Shown: positions 1-9,307, numbered from the stretch's first letter. The stretch is 64,000 nucleotides of DNA from Thiocapsa roseopersicina (GCF_900106925.1 NZ_FNNZ01000001.1:248001-312000), one strand, 5' to 3'. The notes: generated by a model not told the origin, from the sequence alone. Translations and numbers: made by a program.

Positions 1-821
1 TTTGCCTTGCGGCCGTTGCTTGGTCGGACGACGTCGTGGTGGTCGATTCCTTCAGCCAGGACGACACCGTGGCGGTGGCGGAACGGCTGGGAGCCCGCGT
101 CTATCGGCGCGCCTTTGACGATTTCGCCGGGCAGCGCAATTACGCCCTGGACCAGATCCCCTTCAAGCATGAGTGGGTGCTTCACCTGGATGCGGACGAG
201 ATCGTGACGCCGGCCCTGCAGGCGGAGCTGCAGGCGGCTGTTGCGGACGGGCGGTTCGACGCCTGGCGCGTGCCGTCGAGGATGATGTTCATGGGTCGCT
301 GGCTGCGTTACTCCGGGCTCTATCCGAGCTATCAGGTGCGGTTGGGGCATCGAGATCGGTTTCGCTTCAAGCAGGTGGGCCATGGGCAGCGGGAGGATCT
401 GGCTCCGGAGCGGATCGGCACCCTGAGGGAGCCTTATCTGCACTATTCCTTCTCGAAAGGTCTGACCGATTGGTTCGACAAGCACAATCGCTACGCGAGT
501 GCCGAGGCACGGGAGGCAGCGCGATTGTCGGAGAACGGCGGTGGCTTTGACTGGAGCGGGCTCACTGCGCGGGATCCGACGCGCCGGCGGCGGGCGCTCA
601 AGGTGCTATCGACCCGTCTGCCGTTTCGCCCGTTGTTGCGGTTTCTCTATATGTACATCCTGCGTCGTGGTTTTCTGGACGGACACGCTGGTCTGACCTA
701 TTGCCGGCTGTTGGCGATCTACGAGTACATGATCGTGCTGAAGATGCGTGAGTTGGCGGCGGGGGAGATGAGTATCGGCCGTTCGGGCAGGGCTGGAGGG
801 TGCGAGAATCATCAACGATAG
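1..821 (+). CDS. Glycosyltransferase family 2 (5' end cut by window)
   Basis: This is the C-terminal part of a GT2 (GT-A fold) glycosyltransferase. The frame is open to the left edge, so the true start lies outside the window. Visible are the VVVDSFSQDDT segment of the nucleotide-binding half and the metal/nucleotide-binding motif HLDADE, followed by a C-terminal hydrophobic stretch (FLYMYILRRGF) typical of the WaaE/LgtF-like GT2 branch that decorates LPS or capsule precursors. It precedes a second GT2 gene by 33 bases in the same direction, and export genes follow, so a role in exopolysaccharide or O-antigen repeat-unit assembly at the cytoplasmic face of the inner membrane is inferred. The acceptor and sugar cannot be read from the sequence. 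Confidence 0.9.
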   Translation, partial: CLAAVAWSDDVVVVDSFSQDDTVAVAERLGARVYRRAFDDFAGQRNYALDQIPFKHEWVLHLDADEIVTPALQAELQAAVADGRFDAWRVPSRMMFMGRWLRYSGLYPSYQVRLGHRDRFRFKQVGHGQREDLAPERIGTLREPYLHYSFSKGLTDWFDKHNRYASAEAREAARLSENGGGFDWSGLTARDPTRRRRALKVLSTRLPFRPLLRFLYMYILRRGFLDGHAGLTYCRLLAIYEYMIVLKMRELAAGEMSIGRSGRAGGCENHQR

Positions 822-854
822 TGAGTTGGCTGCGACACGGATGGCATCGGTGCA

Positions 855-1616
855 ATGAAGATCTCGGTCGTGACGACCACATGGTGTTGCGCGGCGACCG
901 TCGGCGACTGTTTGGCCTCGGTCGCGAGCCAGTCCTATCCGGATCGAGAGCATATCGTGATCGATGCGGCAAGCAGGGACGGGACCCTGGATATCCTGCA
1001 GGCGCATCGTCATCGGCTTGCCGTGTTGGTCAGCGAGGCTGATCGGGGCATTTATGACGGTTTGAACAAGGGGATCGACCGAGCGAGCGGTGAGGTGGTG
1101 GGTTTCCTGCACGCGGACGATGTGTTTGCTGACCCGGATGTCTTGACGCGCGTCGCCGCGGCTTTTTTAGACCCGGGGGTGGATGCGGTTTACGGGGACT
1201 TGGTGTATGTCGCTCGTGGGGATACTCTCCGTGTCGTTCGTTACTGGCGCTCCGGGGCGTATCGGCGAAGCCGGTTGCGTTGGGGCTGGGCGCCTCCGCA
1301 TCCCACGCTCTATCTGCGCCGCTCGCTGTACGAGCGTTTCGGTGGCTTCGACCTTCGTTATGGCATTGCCGGGGATTACGACCTCATGCTCCGCATGCTG
1401 ATGCAGTTGTCCGGTCGGGTGGTCTATGTGCCGGAGGTGCTGGTTCGGATGCGGGTCGGGGGGGTCAGCAACCGGTCGCTCAAGCACCTGATGCAAAAAT
1501 CTCGGGAAGACTATCGTATCCTTCGTGCCAACGCGGTTGGCGGCTTCGGTTCCTTGGCTTGGAAGAACCTATCTAAGTTGCCCCAGTTTATTGCTGCGAG
1601 AGGTCGAAGAGCCTAA
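855..1616 (+). CDS. Glycosyltransferase family 2
   Basis: A complete 253-residue GT2 protein. The N-terminus has the Rossmann-like strand KISVVTTTW and the DAASRDGT segment near residues 38–45. The DXD-type motif is HADD at residues 86–89, and the acceptor-side motif AGDYDLMLRML lies near residues 170–180. These are hallmarks of WcaA-like GT2 enzymes that transfer a sugar from a nucleotide donor onto a lipid-linked oligosaccharide. The ATG start is followed directly by the conserved first strand, which supports it. A close paralogue lies at 20991–21740, roughly three quarters identical by eye. Donor and acceptor are unknown. Confidence 0.92.
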   Translation: MKISVVTTTWCCAATVGDCLASVASQSYPDREHIVIDAASRDGTLDILQAHRHRLAVLVSEADRGIYDGLNKGIDRASGEVVGFLHADDVFADPDVLTRVAAAFLDPGVDAVYGDLVYVARGDTLRVVRYWRSGAYRRSRLRWGWAPPHPTLYLRRSLYERFGGFDLRYGIAGDYDLMLRMLMQLSGRVVYVPEVLVRMRVGGVSNRSLKHLMQKSREDYRILRANAVGGFGSLAWKNLSKLPQFIAARGRRA

Positions 1617-1941
1617 CGGGGTTCGGGGTGACGTCGATGCTGTGCCACCTTCTCGTCTTCCATGAAGACCTTGGGCCGTTGGGTCCGGTCGTTTTTTCCG
1701 CGCCACGGCATGACGAGCACGTTTGGGGATGGATTACATGTCTTGTTTGAGAATCTTTGCGTTTTTCCGACATGTCTTGATGCGTTGCTCCCGGGATGGG
1801 CGGGCGCTCGATTTCGCTGGATCCGCCGAGGTGTCTCGGTTCGGGCTTCGCGGATGGGGTCGTGGAGCGCTCGATGCCGGAAGTCATCGAGGGTTTGGTG
1901 ATGATCACACCCGCGTTGGGCTGACGAACGCCGCAATTGCG
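1617..1941. other. Intergenic region before the export lipoprotein
   Basis: I see no convincing gene here. The frame of the downstream Wza-like gene stays open through much of this stretch, with candidate upstream starts near 1723 and 1831, but the predicted protein there lacks family similarity and would bury the lipoprotein signal peptide. The region may hold the promoter of the export genes; no clear sigma-70 motif was found. Confidence 0.4.
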
Positions 1942-2736
1942 ATGGCCTTGACGGCCGTTTTTCTGCTCACCTTGTTGCTGGGCGGATGTGGGGGGCCGGT
2001 TCCGCGGGGCGTTGGCTCCGATGTCACTGAAACCGGGACAACAGGCGGCAATCCGTTGAGTGGAGACGCGGCGAAGCAGTATCCGACGGCACCGGGTGAT
2101 GTGGAGACGGTTCCGGTGACGATCGGGCCTCCGCCGGACCCCAGTCTGGACGATCTGGTCTATCGCATCGGTCCCTATGATCTGTTGCGGGTCGATGTCT
2201 TCGGCGTCGAGGAGATGTCGTCGGCCGGCCGGGTGAATTTTCAGGGCTACTATACGATGCCGTTGGTCGGGTCCATCTCTGTCAACGGCTTGACGACGGA
2301 CGAGGCCGAGTCCGAGATCGAGCGGCTTCTGGGCAGCCGTTATCTGCGTAATCCGAGTGTCTCCGTTCACGTCGAGGAGACGGCGAACATGAACATTACA
2401 CTCTCCGGTAAGATGAACGGGTCGCTGCAGATCAGCGGAAGGACGACGCTGGGGCAGGTGCTGGCCTCCTCCGGCGGTGTTCCGCCTGTGGGCAAGAAGC
2501 GGCAGGTCGTGATCTTTCGGGCGACGGACGAGACGCGGCAAACGCCGAATCCCCAGTTGCATGCTTATGTCGTGGATTATCAGGCGATCTTGGAGGGCAA
2601 GCTCAGGGATCCTCTGTTGGTGGGCAATGATCGGATCTATGTGCCGCCGTCCGCCCTCGCGCTCTTTTTCGATCCGTGGCTGGGTGTGTTGAGGACATAC
2701 TCGCCGGTGGATGTCCAGAAGACCGTGACCTTCTGA
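1942..2736 (+). CDS. Wza-like polysaccharide export outer-membrane lipoprotein
   Basis: Outer-membrane polysaccharide exporter of the Wza/GumB (poly_export plus SLBB) family. The chosen ATG begins a signal peptide ending in the lipobox LLGGC, so the mature protein would start at Cys16 and be lipidated. The N-region lacks a basic residue, so a longer start (GTG near 1831) is possible. After a Pro/Thr-rich linker comes the poly_export domain (YRIGPYDLLRVDVFG, then the GYYTMPLVGSISVNG strand region), then an SLBB-like domain containing LGQVLASSGGVPP. At 264 residues it is shorter than E. coli Wza (about 380), consistent with a GumB-type protein with fewer SLBB repeats. It is followed after 22 bases by the chain-length regulator/tyrosine kinase, its expected trans-envelope partner. 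Confidence 0.9.
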   Translation: MALTAVFLLTLLLGGCGGPVPRGVGSDVTETGTTGGNPLSGDAAKQYPTAPGDVETVPVTIGPPPDPSLDDLVYRIGPYDLLRVDVFGVEEMSSAGRVNFQGYYTMPLVGSISVNGLTTDEAESEIERLLGSRYLRNPSVSVHVEETANMNITLSGKMNGSLQISGRTTLGQVLASSGGVPPVGKKRQVVIFRATDETRQTPNPQLHAYVVDYQAILEGKLRDPLLVGNDRIYVPPSALALFFDPWLGVLRTYSPVDVQKTVTF

Positions 2737-2758
2737 GGATGAGCGCCTTAGGCCATTG

Positions 2759-5146
2759 ATGGCTCTTATTTGTGATGCTGATTCGGCTCGACTTATGAAC
2801 GATTTTTCGAATTCGACCTATCCGCGATTGCCGCCGCCCGGCGGTGGGCCGATGGTTGCCGGGCCAGGGCCCGGCGCTCTCGACTATCCACGGGGCACGG
2901 TGTTTCAGGATCTCGGCGACGAGGGCGAGGGTCTGGATCTCAAGCGCTATCTGGCGATCCTGCTCTATCGCAAGTGGCTGCTCATCTTCGCCGTGTTGCT
3001 GGCCTTGATCGCCGGGCTCTTCTATACGGTCCGCGAGCCGCCGGTCTATCGCGCTACGGCGACGGTTCAGGCGACGCCCCCTTCCGGAAATCAGTTCGGC
3101 TTCACGGATCTTTCGGCGGTTGCATCGGCGCGCAACTTCACGGGCGACCAACTGGAGCTGCTTCGCAGCAGCGTCTTGGCCGAGCGTGCCGCGCAGACCT
3201 TGAGCTTGGATCTCGCGCCTGAAACCAAAACGGACGATGCCAAGCCGACATTCTTCGACGAGCTGCAACAACAGTTGACGCAATGGTGGCATGCGCGCCA
3301 GGGACGCGTCGAGCCGACCGCGCTGGACGAGCAACGCGACCGTCTTTTGGACGATCCCTTGGCGTCCAATCAGGCCGCCGTGGCGGCGCGGATCCGAAGC
3401 TCGCTGGTGGCCACCCCGGTGCGCGACACCAATCTGATTCAATTAAGCATGGAGGGGAGTGATCCACGGGCCATTACGGCCATGCTGAATGCGGTTGCAA
3501 AGGCCTTTGTCAATTTTCAAACCGAGCGTCGGAGCGATGACGCCACCTCGACCCAGACCTTTTACGAGCAGCAGATCGAGTGGACCCGCGTTCAGCTCGA
3601 GGATGCGGAGCGCCAGTTGACGGCCTATGCGCGCAGCAAGGATCTGGTCCACGTGGACAACCTGCTCGAATATTCGCAGAGCGAGTACGGGGCACTGCGC
3701 GATCGGCTCGGCGAGGCGGAGCGGAACCTCTTTCAGGCCGAAGCGAAGATGCGCGCGATGAACGAGATCGATGCGCAAGGCAGCTCGGACTTTCTGGGGA
3801 GCGAGGTCATTCAGTCGCTGAAGACCCGCCGCGGCGAGCTTCTGGATGAATATCAGCGCAAGCTCGAGGTGTTTCTGCCGGATTATCCGGCAATGGTTCA
3901 GCTTCGCAGCCAGATCGAGGCCATCGACGGACAGATCGCGGCCGAGGTCGATTCGATCTCGCGCAGTCTCCGCATCGAATACGAAACGAGCCTCAAGGAG
4001 CGCCAGCTCCTCGCCGATCGCGCCGAAGAGGCTCGGTTGGAGCTCTTGAAGCTGCGCGACGAGACGGTCGATTACAACGCACTGGCCCGCTCGCGCGACA
4101 CGCTTCAAGCGATGTACAACGGGCTACTGTCGCGGGTCACGGAGGCGGAGCTGGTCTCCGGCATCGTGCAGGACAACATCCGCATCGTCGATCTGGCGAC
4201 GGTACCGGTGAAGCCCTTCAAGCCGGATCTCAACAAGAACCTGATGGTGTCGGCGTTCCTGGGTCTCGTACTCGGCGTGCTGTTGATCCTCTTGCTCGAG
4301 CATCTCGACGACTCCTACAAGTCGAACGACGAGGTCGAGAAGGAGACCGGGAGACCGGTGCTCGGAAGCCTACCCTTTATCGACACCTCGACGGGGGTGC
4401 AATCCTCGGCCAACCTCGCCCTGAGTGTCGCGAATGACCCGAAGGGACCCTTGGCCGAGGCCAGTCGCTCGCTTCGGACCTCGCTGATGTTCTCGACCGC
4501 GGAGGGTGCGCCGCGCGTGTTGCACTTTACCAGCGCCTCTCCGGGCGAGGGCAAGTCCTTCAGCTGTGTCAGTGTCGCTGCGTCCTTCACCCAGAGCGGC
4601 AGTACCGTGCTGTGCATCGATTGCGATCTGCGTAACCCGTCGCTGCACGGCATCTTCGATCTCCCCAACGACGTGGGTCTGACCAATTATCTCGCCGCGG
4701 AGATCAGCCCTGCGGAGATCGCGCAAGCGACGAGCGTCGATGGTCTCTTCTTGATCTCGAGCGGGCCGATGCCGCCGAATCCGGTCGAGCTGCTGTCCAG
4801 CGGCAAGATGATGAATCTGCTCAAGCTGGCGGCCGAGCGTTTCGATTATGTGTTGATCGATGGCCCGCCGGTCATCGGTCTCGCGGATGCCTTGGTGCTC
4901 TCGCGCATGGCCGGCGCGAGCCTGTTGGTGATCAATACGGCCAAGAACACGCGCACGATGGTGAAGGAGAGTCTGAAGCGTCTGCGCGGCAGTCAGGCGC
5001 GCATCATCGGTGTCGTGCTGCAAAAGGTGGGTCAGCCCGGAGGGCGTGGCTATGGATACGGCTATGGATACGGCTATGGATATCGGTACCAATACCAGTA
5101 CCTCTACGGCTATGGACAGGATCACAATGAGCGGCCACCGGTCTAG
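2759..5146 (+). CDS. Wzc-like polysaccharide co-polymerase / tyrosine autokinase
   Basis: Single-chain PCP-2a protein: a Wzz-type chain-length domain fused to a BY-kinase. TM1 is near residues 70–90 (WLLIFAVLLALIAGLFY), followed by a long periplasmic region with coiled-coil potential. The Wzz-type proline motif PVKPFKPDLNKN precedes TM2 (VSAFLGLVLGVLLILLLEH). The cytoplasmic kinase shows Walker A (SPGEGKS), Walker A' (CIDCDLRN) and Walker B (VLIDGPP). The C-terminus is an extreme tyrosine cluster (GYGYGYGYGYGYRYQYQY), expected to be the autophosphorylation tail. The start is ambiguous: ATG at 2759 has an AGG a few bases upstream; ATG at 2795 is the alternative. Together with the Wza-like protein it would control polymer length and export. 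The likely cognate phosphatase is encoded at 13089. Confidence 0.93.
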   Translation: MALICDADSARLMNDFSNSTYPRLPPPGGGPMVAGPGPGALDYPRGTVFQDLGDEGEGLDLKRYLAILLYRKWLLIFAVLLALIAGLFYTVREPPVYRATATVQATPPSGNQFGFTDLSAVASARNFTGDQLELLRSSVLAERAAQTLSLDLAPETKTDDAKPTFFDELQQQLTQWWHARQGRVEPTALDEQRDRLLDDPLASNQAAVAARIRSSLVATPVRDTNLIQLSMEGSDPRAITAMLNAVAKAFVNFQTERRSDDATSTQTFYEQQIEWTRVQLEDAERQLTAYARSKDLVHVDNLLEYSQSEYGALRDRLGEAERNLFQAEAKMRAMNEIDAQGSSDFLGSEVIQSLKTRRGELLDEYQRKLEVFLPDYPAMVQLRSQIEAIDGQIAAEVDSISRSLRIEYETSLKERQLLADRAEEARLELLKLRDETVDYNALARSRDTLQAMYNGLLSRVTEAELVSGIVQDNIRIVDLATVPVKPFKPDLNKNLMVSAFLGLVLGVLLILLLEHLDDSYKSNDEVEKETGRPVLGSLPFIDTSTGVQSSANLALSVANDPKGPLAEASRSLRTSLMFSTAEGAPRVLHFTSASPGEGKSFSCVSVAASFTQSGSTVLCIDCDLRNPSLHGIFDLPNDVGLTNYLAAEISPAEIAQATSVDGLFLISSGPMPPNPVELLSSGKMMNLLKLAAERFDYVLIDGPPVIGLADALVLSRMAGASLLVINTAKNTRTMVKESLKRLRGSQARIIGVVLQKVGQPGGRGYGYGYGYGYGYRYQYQYLYGYGQDHNERPPV
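5048..5083 (+). repeat. Three tandem 12-bp units encoding the tyrosine tail
   Basis: The unit GGCTATGGATAC occurs three times head to tail, the last ending in TAT. In the kinase frame each unit reads Gly-Tyr-Gly-Tyr, so the tyrosine tail has been expanded by in-frame tandem duplication. Unit length is a multiple of three, so slippage changes the number of tyrosines without breaking the frame. Confidence 0.9.
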
Positions 5147-6494
5147 CGGTTCGACCGAGGCGGGGGGCTCGATGTCGCGCGGTCGGGGTTTGGTCTGGCG
5201 TATCGGGTTTACGCTGATCTGCGTGGTCCTGGCCTGGCGGGTCGGATCGCTCGGGGTGGCGCGACTCTACGAGGCCGGACTCGACGAGAACGGCGCCGAC
5301 GCGGCACGCCAGGTGCTCGATTGGCATCGGGAGCAGCCCGAGGCGCTCTACCGGCTGGGTTTCTCGCTGTTGGGACGTGATCCGGAGACGGCTCGGGCCT
5401 TGCTGACGGAGGCCTATCGGCTGAATCCGAGCCGGGCGCAGCCGTTGCTTGCGCTGGGTGGATTGGCGGTGGCCGAGGAGGATCAGGCGCGCGCGGAGGG
5501 GTTGGTCGCGGCCGCGTCCGCCTTGGCGCCGGTGAGCGCCCGGGTGCAGGAGGACGTCGCGGCCTATTGGGCCAGCCGGGGCCGGTTGGACTTGGCCCTG
5601 TCGCACTGGTCGCGCGCGATCGAGGCCGGCTCGCCGCGCACGCGGAGCATCTTCGAGACCTTTCGCCGGTTGCTGAGCACGCCGGAGGGCATGGCCGCCT
5701 TTCACGACTTCGTTCGTCAACCGCCGGGGTGGTGGGAGCAGTTCTTCGTCGAGACCGCGCAAGGTAAGTCGGAGCTTGGTCTGGTCCGGCAGCTCTATGC
5801 GATGCGGCGGGCTCCGGGGGTCGTGCCGCTGTCGGCGGAGGAGCGCACGAGCTACGTTGCGCGATTGCTGCGCGAGGAGGAGTTCGAGGCGGCTTATCTG
5901 GCCTGGGTCAACAGTTTGTTTGCCGCTCAGCGACAGGAGTTGGGGCTCCTGTTCAACGGTGGTTTCGAGCTGCCGTTCACCGGCTTCGGTTTCGACTGGC
6001 ATGTGGTCAAGCACGACCGCGCGAGCATCTCGCGGGCGCCGGTCGAAGGGTCGCGGGGGCAGGCGCTGCGGATCCTGTTCCGCTTCTCGCGGACGCGGTT
6101 CGATCATTTTTATCAGCCCTTGTATCTGGCCCCCGGGGCCTATCGGATGTCCGGGCGTTATCGCAGCGACAAGCTCTATTCGGAGTCCGGTCTGCGTTGG
6201 GTCGTCAATTGCCGCTCGCCCGAGACCGGTGCGCTTGGCGAGAGTACGCGGATCCTGGGAAACGAGGAGTGGACGAACTTCAGCTTCGAGGTGGAGATCC
6301 CGGAGACCTGTCGACATCAAGAGGTGCGTTTGGCCAGCGCCGACATTCTTCGGCTCGACGAGGCGATCGACGGGACGCTTTGGTTCGATGACTTGGTCAT
6401 CGTCCGGATCGATGCCATCTCGCCTCTGGAACGTGCGCGTTCGGCAGCGCGTGTGTTGTCGGATGAGGCTGGGAATGCGAGGGAGACGGATTGA
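5127..6494 (+). CDS. Membrane-anchored TPR protein of the EPS locus
   Basis: A 455-residue protein whose start overlaps the end of the kinase gene by 20 bases, which suggests translational coupling. An N-terminal signal anchor (WRIGFTLICVVLAWRVG) is followed by TPR-like helices (AARQVLDWHREQPEALYRLG, ALLTEAYRLNPSRAQPLLALG) to about residue 220. The C-terminal 170 residues are beta-rich (NGGFELPFTGFGFDWHV onward, then YRMSGRYRSDKLYSESGL), resembling a carbohydrate-binding jelly-roll fold. Upstream in-frame ATGs lie within the kinase tail repeat and are less likely. Similar TPR proteins occur in EPS loci as periplasmic assembly or scaffold factors. The exact role is unknown; the carbohydrate-binding reading is inference. 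Confidence 0.8.
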   Translation: MSGHRSSGSTEAGGSMSRGRGLVWRIGFTLICVVLAWRVGSLGVARLYEAGLDENGADAARQVLDWHREQPEALYRLGFSLLGRDPETARALLTEAYRLNPSRAQPLLALGGLAVAEEDQARAEGLVAAASALAPVSARVQEDVAAYWASRGRLDLALSHWSRAIEAGSPRTRSIFETFRRLLSTPEGMAAFHDFVRQPPGWWEQFFVETAQGKSELGLVRQLYAMRRAPGVVPLSAEERTSYVARLLREEEFEAAYLAWVNSLFAAQRQELGLLFNGGFELPFTGFGFDWHVVKHDRASISRAPVEGSRGQALRILFRFSRTRFDHFYQPLYLAPGAYRMSGRYRSDKLYSESGLRWVVNCRSPETGALGESTRILGNEEWTNFSFEVEIPETCRHQEVRLASADILRLDEAIDGTLWFDDLVIVRIDAISPLERARSAARVLSDEAGNARETD

Positions 6495-6542
6495 TTCGGG
6501 GTCGGGTGCGCGGGGCAGGTCTGGTGCTCCAGGTGATTCCCG

Positions 6543-6613
6543 GCTGTGCTGACGGTCGGAAGCACAACGTCCGGCGGCGTTTGGTTGTGCCTCGCGGGTC
6601 TCGGCATAACCTA
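6543..6613 (+). repeat. R4 dispersed repeat, copy 1
   Basis: About 70 bp sharing the layout GTGCTGACGGT..GGA.GCACAAC, then TTGGTTGTGCCTCGC and a closing CATAACC with 35570–35640 and 62523–62600. It lies downstream of the TPR gene. No coding content is recognised. Confidence 0.75.
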
Positions 6614-6811
6614 CATTTATAGGGATGCCTGTACTCGGGTTCATCGAGTGTCTACTATATGGGGCACATGGGGTGTAAGGGGTTTCGAGCGATCCGCGGA
6701 GCGGTTCAGATATACATGGGACACATGTCGCGTCCGCGGCGGTTGTGCTGCGCTTACCTGACCTCGTGATGATTCAGAAACCAGGTGAACACCGTGATGA
6801 GCGCGTAGCGC

Positions 6812-6976
6812 GTAGGATGGGTAGAGCGTCAGCGAAACCCATCCTCCAAACTGCCGAGTTGCCGGGTTTTGTTCTCACGCCCTTGGCGCGGGCTCCAAAC
6901 CGCTGCGTTGCCGGGTTTCGGTCTGATGCCTTTGGCGCGGGTTGGATGGGTTTCGCTGGCGCTCTACCCATCCTAC
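6812..6976. repeat. R3 long inverted-repeat element, copy 1
   Basis: About 165 bp bounded by near-perfect inverted arms of about 34 bp: the left end begins GTAGGATGGGTAGAGCG and the right end finishes CGCTCTACCCATCCTAC. Between the arms a unit of about 50 bp carrying GTTGCCGGGTTT and GCGCGGG is repeated twice imperfectly. A related copy is at 60039–60210. It occupies most of the gap between the TPR gene and the FecR-like gene; the rest of that gap holds no recognisable gene. Confidence 0.85.
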
Positions 6977-7045
6977 AGTTTCTTGGGTTTTCACTGGCGG
7001 CGTGAATTCTGAATTTTTCTGAGTCGGGCGCTTACGGAGATTGAC

Positions 7046-7699
7046 ATGGCACATGAGCATTTCATGAAGCAAGCGACTGCGGCAGCTGTCCTGATCCTGT
7101 CTGCCGGGGTTGTGGTGGCGACGGAGCCGACGGGGCGCATCGTCTCGATCGACGGAACGGCGATGGTGTCGCAGGGCGGCCGTTATGTGACGGGCAGCGA
7201 GGGTCGGACGATTCAGCTTGGTGATCGGGTCATGATGCTCGAAGGAGGCCGCGCTGCGATCTGGTACGGCGATACCTGTGAGTATTTCCTGCTCGACGAC
7301 GAGGTTCTGGACATCACCGAAAGCAGCCCCTGCGCGACCGGACGCGGCGGTCAACTGCGGCCGGAGATCGCCGAGATGGCGGCTGTCGAAACGACGGGAG
7401 CGGCGACCGAGGCGGTGCGTTTCCGGTTGGCGCAGGTCGGTGTCGATGCAGCCAGCGACGATGATGAGGGCGCTTTGCTGGGATCCGGATCTGGATCCGG
7501 ATCGACGCCCGGCGGCGCGACTGCCGGCGGCGCGACTGCCGGTGCGTCGTTGCCTGGGGCTGCAGCGGCGACCGGGTTGACGACAACGGGTCTGGTTTTG
7601 GGCGCCGCGGCGGTGATTGGAGGTATTGTTGCAATCGCCAACGCCAGGGACGACGGCGGAGCCGGCGACGGCCCGACGCCGATCAGTGAGATCCAATGA
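7046..7699 (+). CDS. Secreted FecR-like domain protein, hypothetical
   Basis: A 217-residue protein with an N-terminal signal peptide (AAAVLILSAGVVVA) and a FecR-like beta domain (TGRIVSIDGTAMVS, then GDRVMMLEGGRAAIWYGD). Two cysteines (DTCEYF and SSPC) may form a disulfide. A low-complexity linker of Gly-Ser (GSGSGSGS) and duplicated GGAT follows, then a hydrophobic Gly/Ala-rich segment (GLVLGAAAVIGGIVAIANA) and a short acidic tail. ATG at 7064 is an alternative start. It converges with the SPOR-domain gene, 12 bases apart. It is not a FecR sigma regulator: there is no adjacent FecI-type sigma factor or receptor. Function unknown. Confidence 0.7.
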   Translation: MAHEHFMKQATAAAVLILSAGVVVATEPTGRIVSIDGTAMVSQGGRYVTGSEGRTIQLGDRVMMLEGGRAAIWYGDTCEYFLLDDEVLDITESSPCATGRGGQLRPEIAEMAAVETTGAATEAVRFRLAQVGVDAASDDDEGALLGSGSGSGSTPGGATAGGATAGASLPGAAAATGLTTTGLVLGAAAVIGGIVAIANARDDGGAGDGPTPISEIQ

Positions 7700-7711
7700 T
7701 CGGTGCAGGAC

Positions 7712-9307
7712 TTACTCCGTGAACCCTGGATAGAAGATCTGATTCGCTTCGAGGCGTCGCACCCTGGGGCGCGCCCGGCGGAGTGAATCGGGTAGGGCTT
7801 CGAGCGCTTGTCCGGCGGACGCGGCGTCTCTGAAGAAGCCGAGCAGGACGACGTCGAAGCTCCCTGTCGACTCCACGAAGAGTCGTGACGGTGCCAGAGG
7901 CGATGTCTCGAGAAAACGCCGGAGTGCTGCGGGATCCCGCAGCGACGCCAGTTGGACGGCGTAAGCCGGCTCTTCCAGGACGACCGGCCGGAGTCCATGT
8001 CTCGCTGTTGCGTCCGAGTGTCTCCGGGCAAGCGCGGCATCTGCAAGTACGCCGACGTCGACCGAAGGATCGAGCGGGCGCGGCGTGATCATCGCGCTGG
8101 CCGTGGCCCCGGTCTCCTGGGTCGCGTCTTCTGCCGGCCCGAGGCGTGTGTCTGACGATTCGGGCCGCTTCAGCGACGTTGCATCCTCCCCCCGATCCCC
8201 CGCGGCAGGACCGTCGTCCCGAGTCGGCAACACCTCGGCGGCCCGGTCGGCCTCGGTTGGCGAAACGGCGCCGCTGCTCTGTCCGGCGCCCGCTTCCTCC
8301 ATCCCCCGCGTGTCCTCTGCGGTCGCCGTTGCGGCCCTGTCCAAGCGCGCTCCGAGTGCCACTTCCAACTCGGCGCGAAGTCGCACGATCTCCACTTCCA
8401 TTTCGGCCATGCGTCGCTCGAGGTGAGCCGCCTTGCTCGTCGTCTGCGCGGTTTCCGCGACGTTCGGCGCTGGCGGCGCCATGTCGGCAGCGGGTACCAT
8501 GCCGAGCGGATCGGCCGCAGCGGGACGCGGTCGATCCGTGGTGGCGTCCCAGAAGGCCAGGCCGGCAAGCCCGGCTAGAATCGCCAACCCGAGCATCCAG
8601 GCGGCATCGGCGCGCCGTTGCAGGCGTGAGAATTGGCTTTCCCACCAGGCCCGTTCGTGCGCATCCAGACGGTGCACCTCGACGCGGGGTTTAGGGCCGG
8701 CGGGGATATCCGGGGCTGCCGTCGCGGGGAACTGCCCCCGGGTGTCGTTGGGCGTGCGACCGGCTCGTCGGTCGTCCGCGCCATGCGGGCCGACGATCCA
8801 AGGCGTGATCGGGCGCTTCGGCCGGAACTCATCCAACCGCCGACTCTGCTCGGGCGTCCCCGCGCCCGATGGTGCAGGCTCCGTGCGTGCGTCCGACAGC
8901 CGCATCCGCGCCTGCGCCATGGCGTGCTTGAGCGCGCCGGCTGCATCCGGGGCGCACGGGTCTTGAATCAGTCGATCGACGGCATCGGTCAATTCTTCGG
9001 CGCAGCGGGCCAGGTCTTTCGCCAAGGCGGGCGCCGCCGATTTCTCCGGCAGATCGGCGGCATCGGCCTGTGCGCTCCGGCCGGATTCTGAATCGGCATC
9101 GGCCGTGCGCGCCGGCTCGGTGACCGTCAAGGCGTGGCGGGCGTCTGCGATCCAGGCCGAGATCTGCCGGGCGAAGTCGCTCAGGGTCTCGGCGGACACA
9201 TCCCGGTTATCGCGCGTCGGTGCGAAGAGCAAGCGCGTGATCCGTGAATGCAGCGCTCTCAGGGACGCCTCTGCTTGGGGTGTCGTTTGCGCGTTGACGA
9301 TGCTCAT
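7712..9307 (-). CDS. SPOR-domain membrane protein
   Basis: About 531 residues. The cytoplasmic N-terminal half is Ala/Asp-rich with helical blocks (ASLRALHSRITRLLF). One transmembrane segment (WMLGLAILAGLAGLAFWD) lies near residue 240. A periplasmic Pro/Ala-rich stretch with a coiled-coil stretch (HLERRMAEMEVEIVRLRAEL) leads to a C-terminal SPOR-like domain (AYAVQLASLRDPAALRRFLE onward) in the last 75 residues. SPOR domains bind denuded septal peptidoglycan, so a cell-envelope or division-site role is inferred. The chosen ATG leaves about 140 bp of shared regulatory space with the divergent J-domain gene; further upstream ATGs in the frame (9400, 9523) would overlap that gene. Confidence 0.72.
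   Translation of the reverse strand: MSIVNAQTTPQAEASLRALHSRITRLLFAPTRDNRDVSAETLSDFARQISAWIADARHALTVTEPARTADADSESGRSAQADAADLPEKSAAPALAKDLARCAEELTDAVDRLIQDPCAPDAAGALKHAMAQARMRLSDARTEPAPSGAGTPEQSRRLDEFRPKRPITPWIVGPHGADDRRAGRTPNDTRGQFPATAAPDIPAGPKPRVEVHRLDAHERAWWESQFSRLQRRADAAWMLGLAILAGLAGLAFWDATTDRPRPAAADPLGMVPAADMAPPAPNVAETAQTTSKAAHLERRMAEMEVEIVRLRAELEVALGARLDRAATATAEDTRGMEEAGAGQSSGAVSPTEADRAAEVLPTRDDGPAAGDRGEDATSLKRPESSDTRLGPAEDATQETGATASAMITPRPLDPSVDVGVLADAALARRHSDATARHGLRPVVLEEPAYAVQLASLRDPAALRRFLETSPLAPSRLFVESTGSFDVVLLGFFRDAASAGQALEALPDSLRRARPRVRRLEANQIFYPGFTE

Noticed and set aside
7046-7699. FecR-like gene as an iron-uptake sigma regulator
   Set aside because: No sigma factor or TonB receptor nearby, and the C-terminus is a glycine-rich hydrophobic tail instead of the FecR signalling region.
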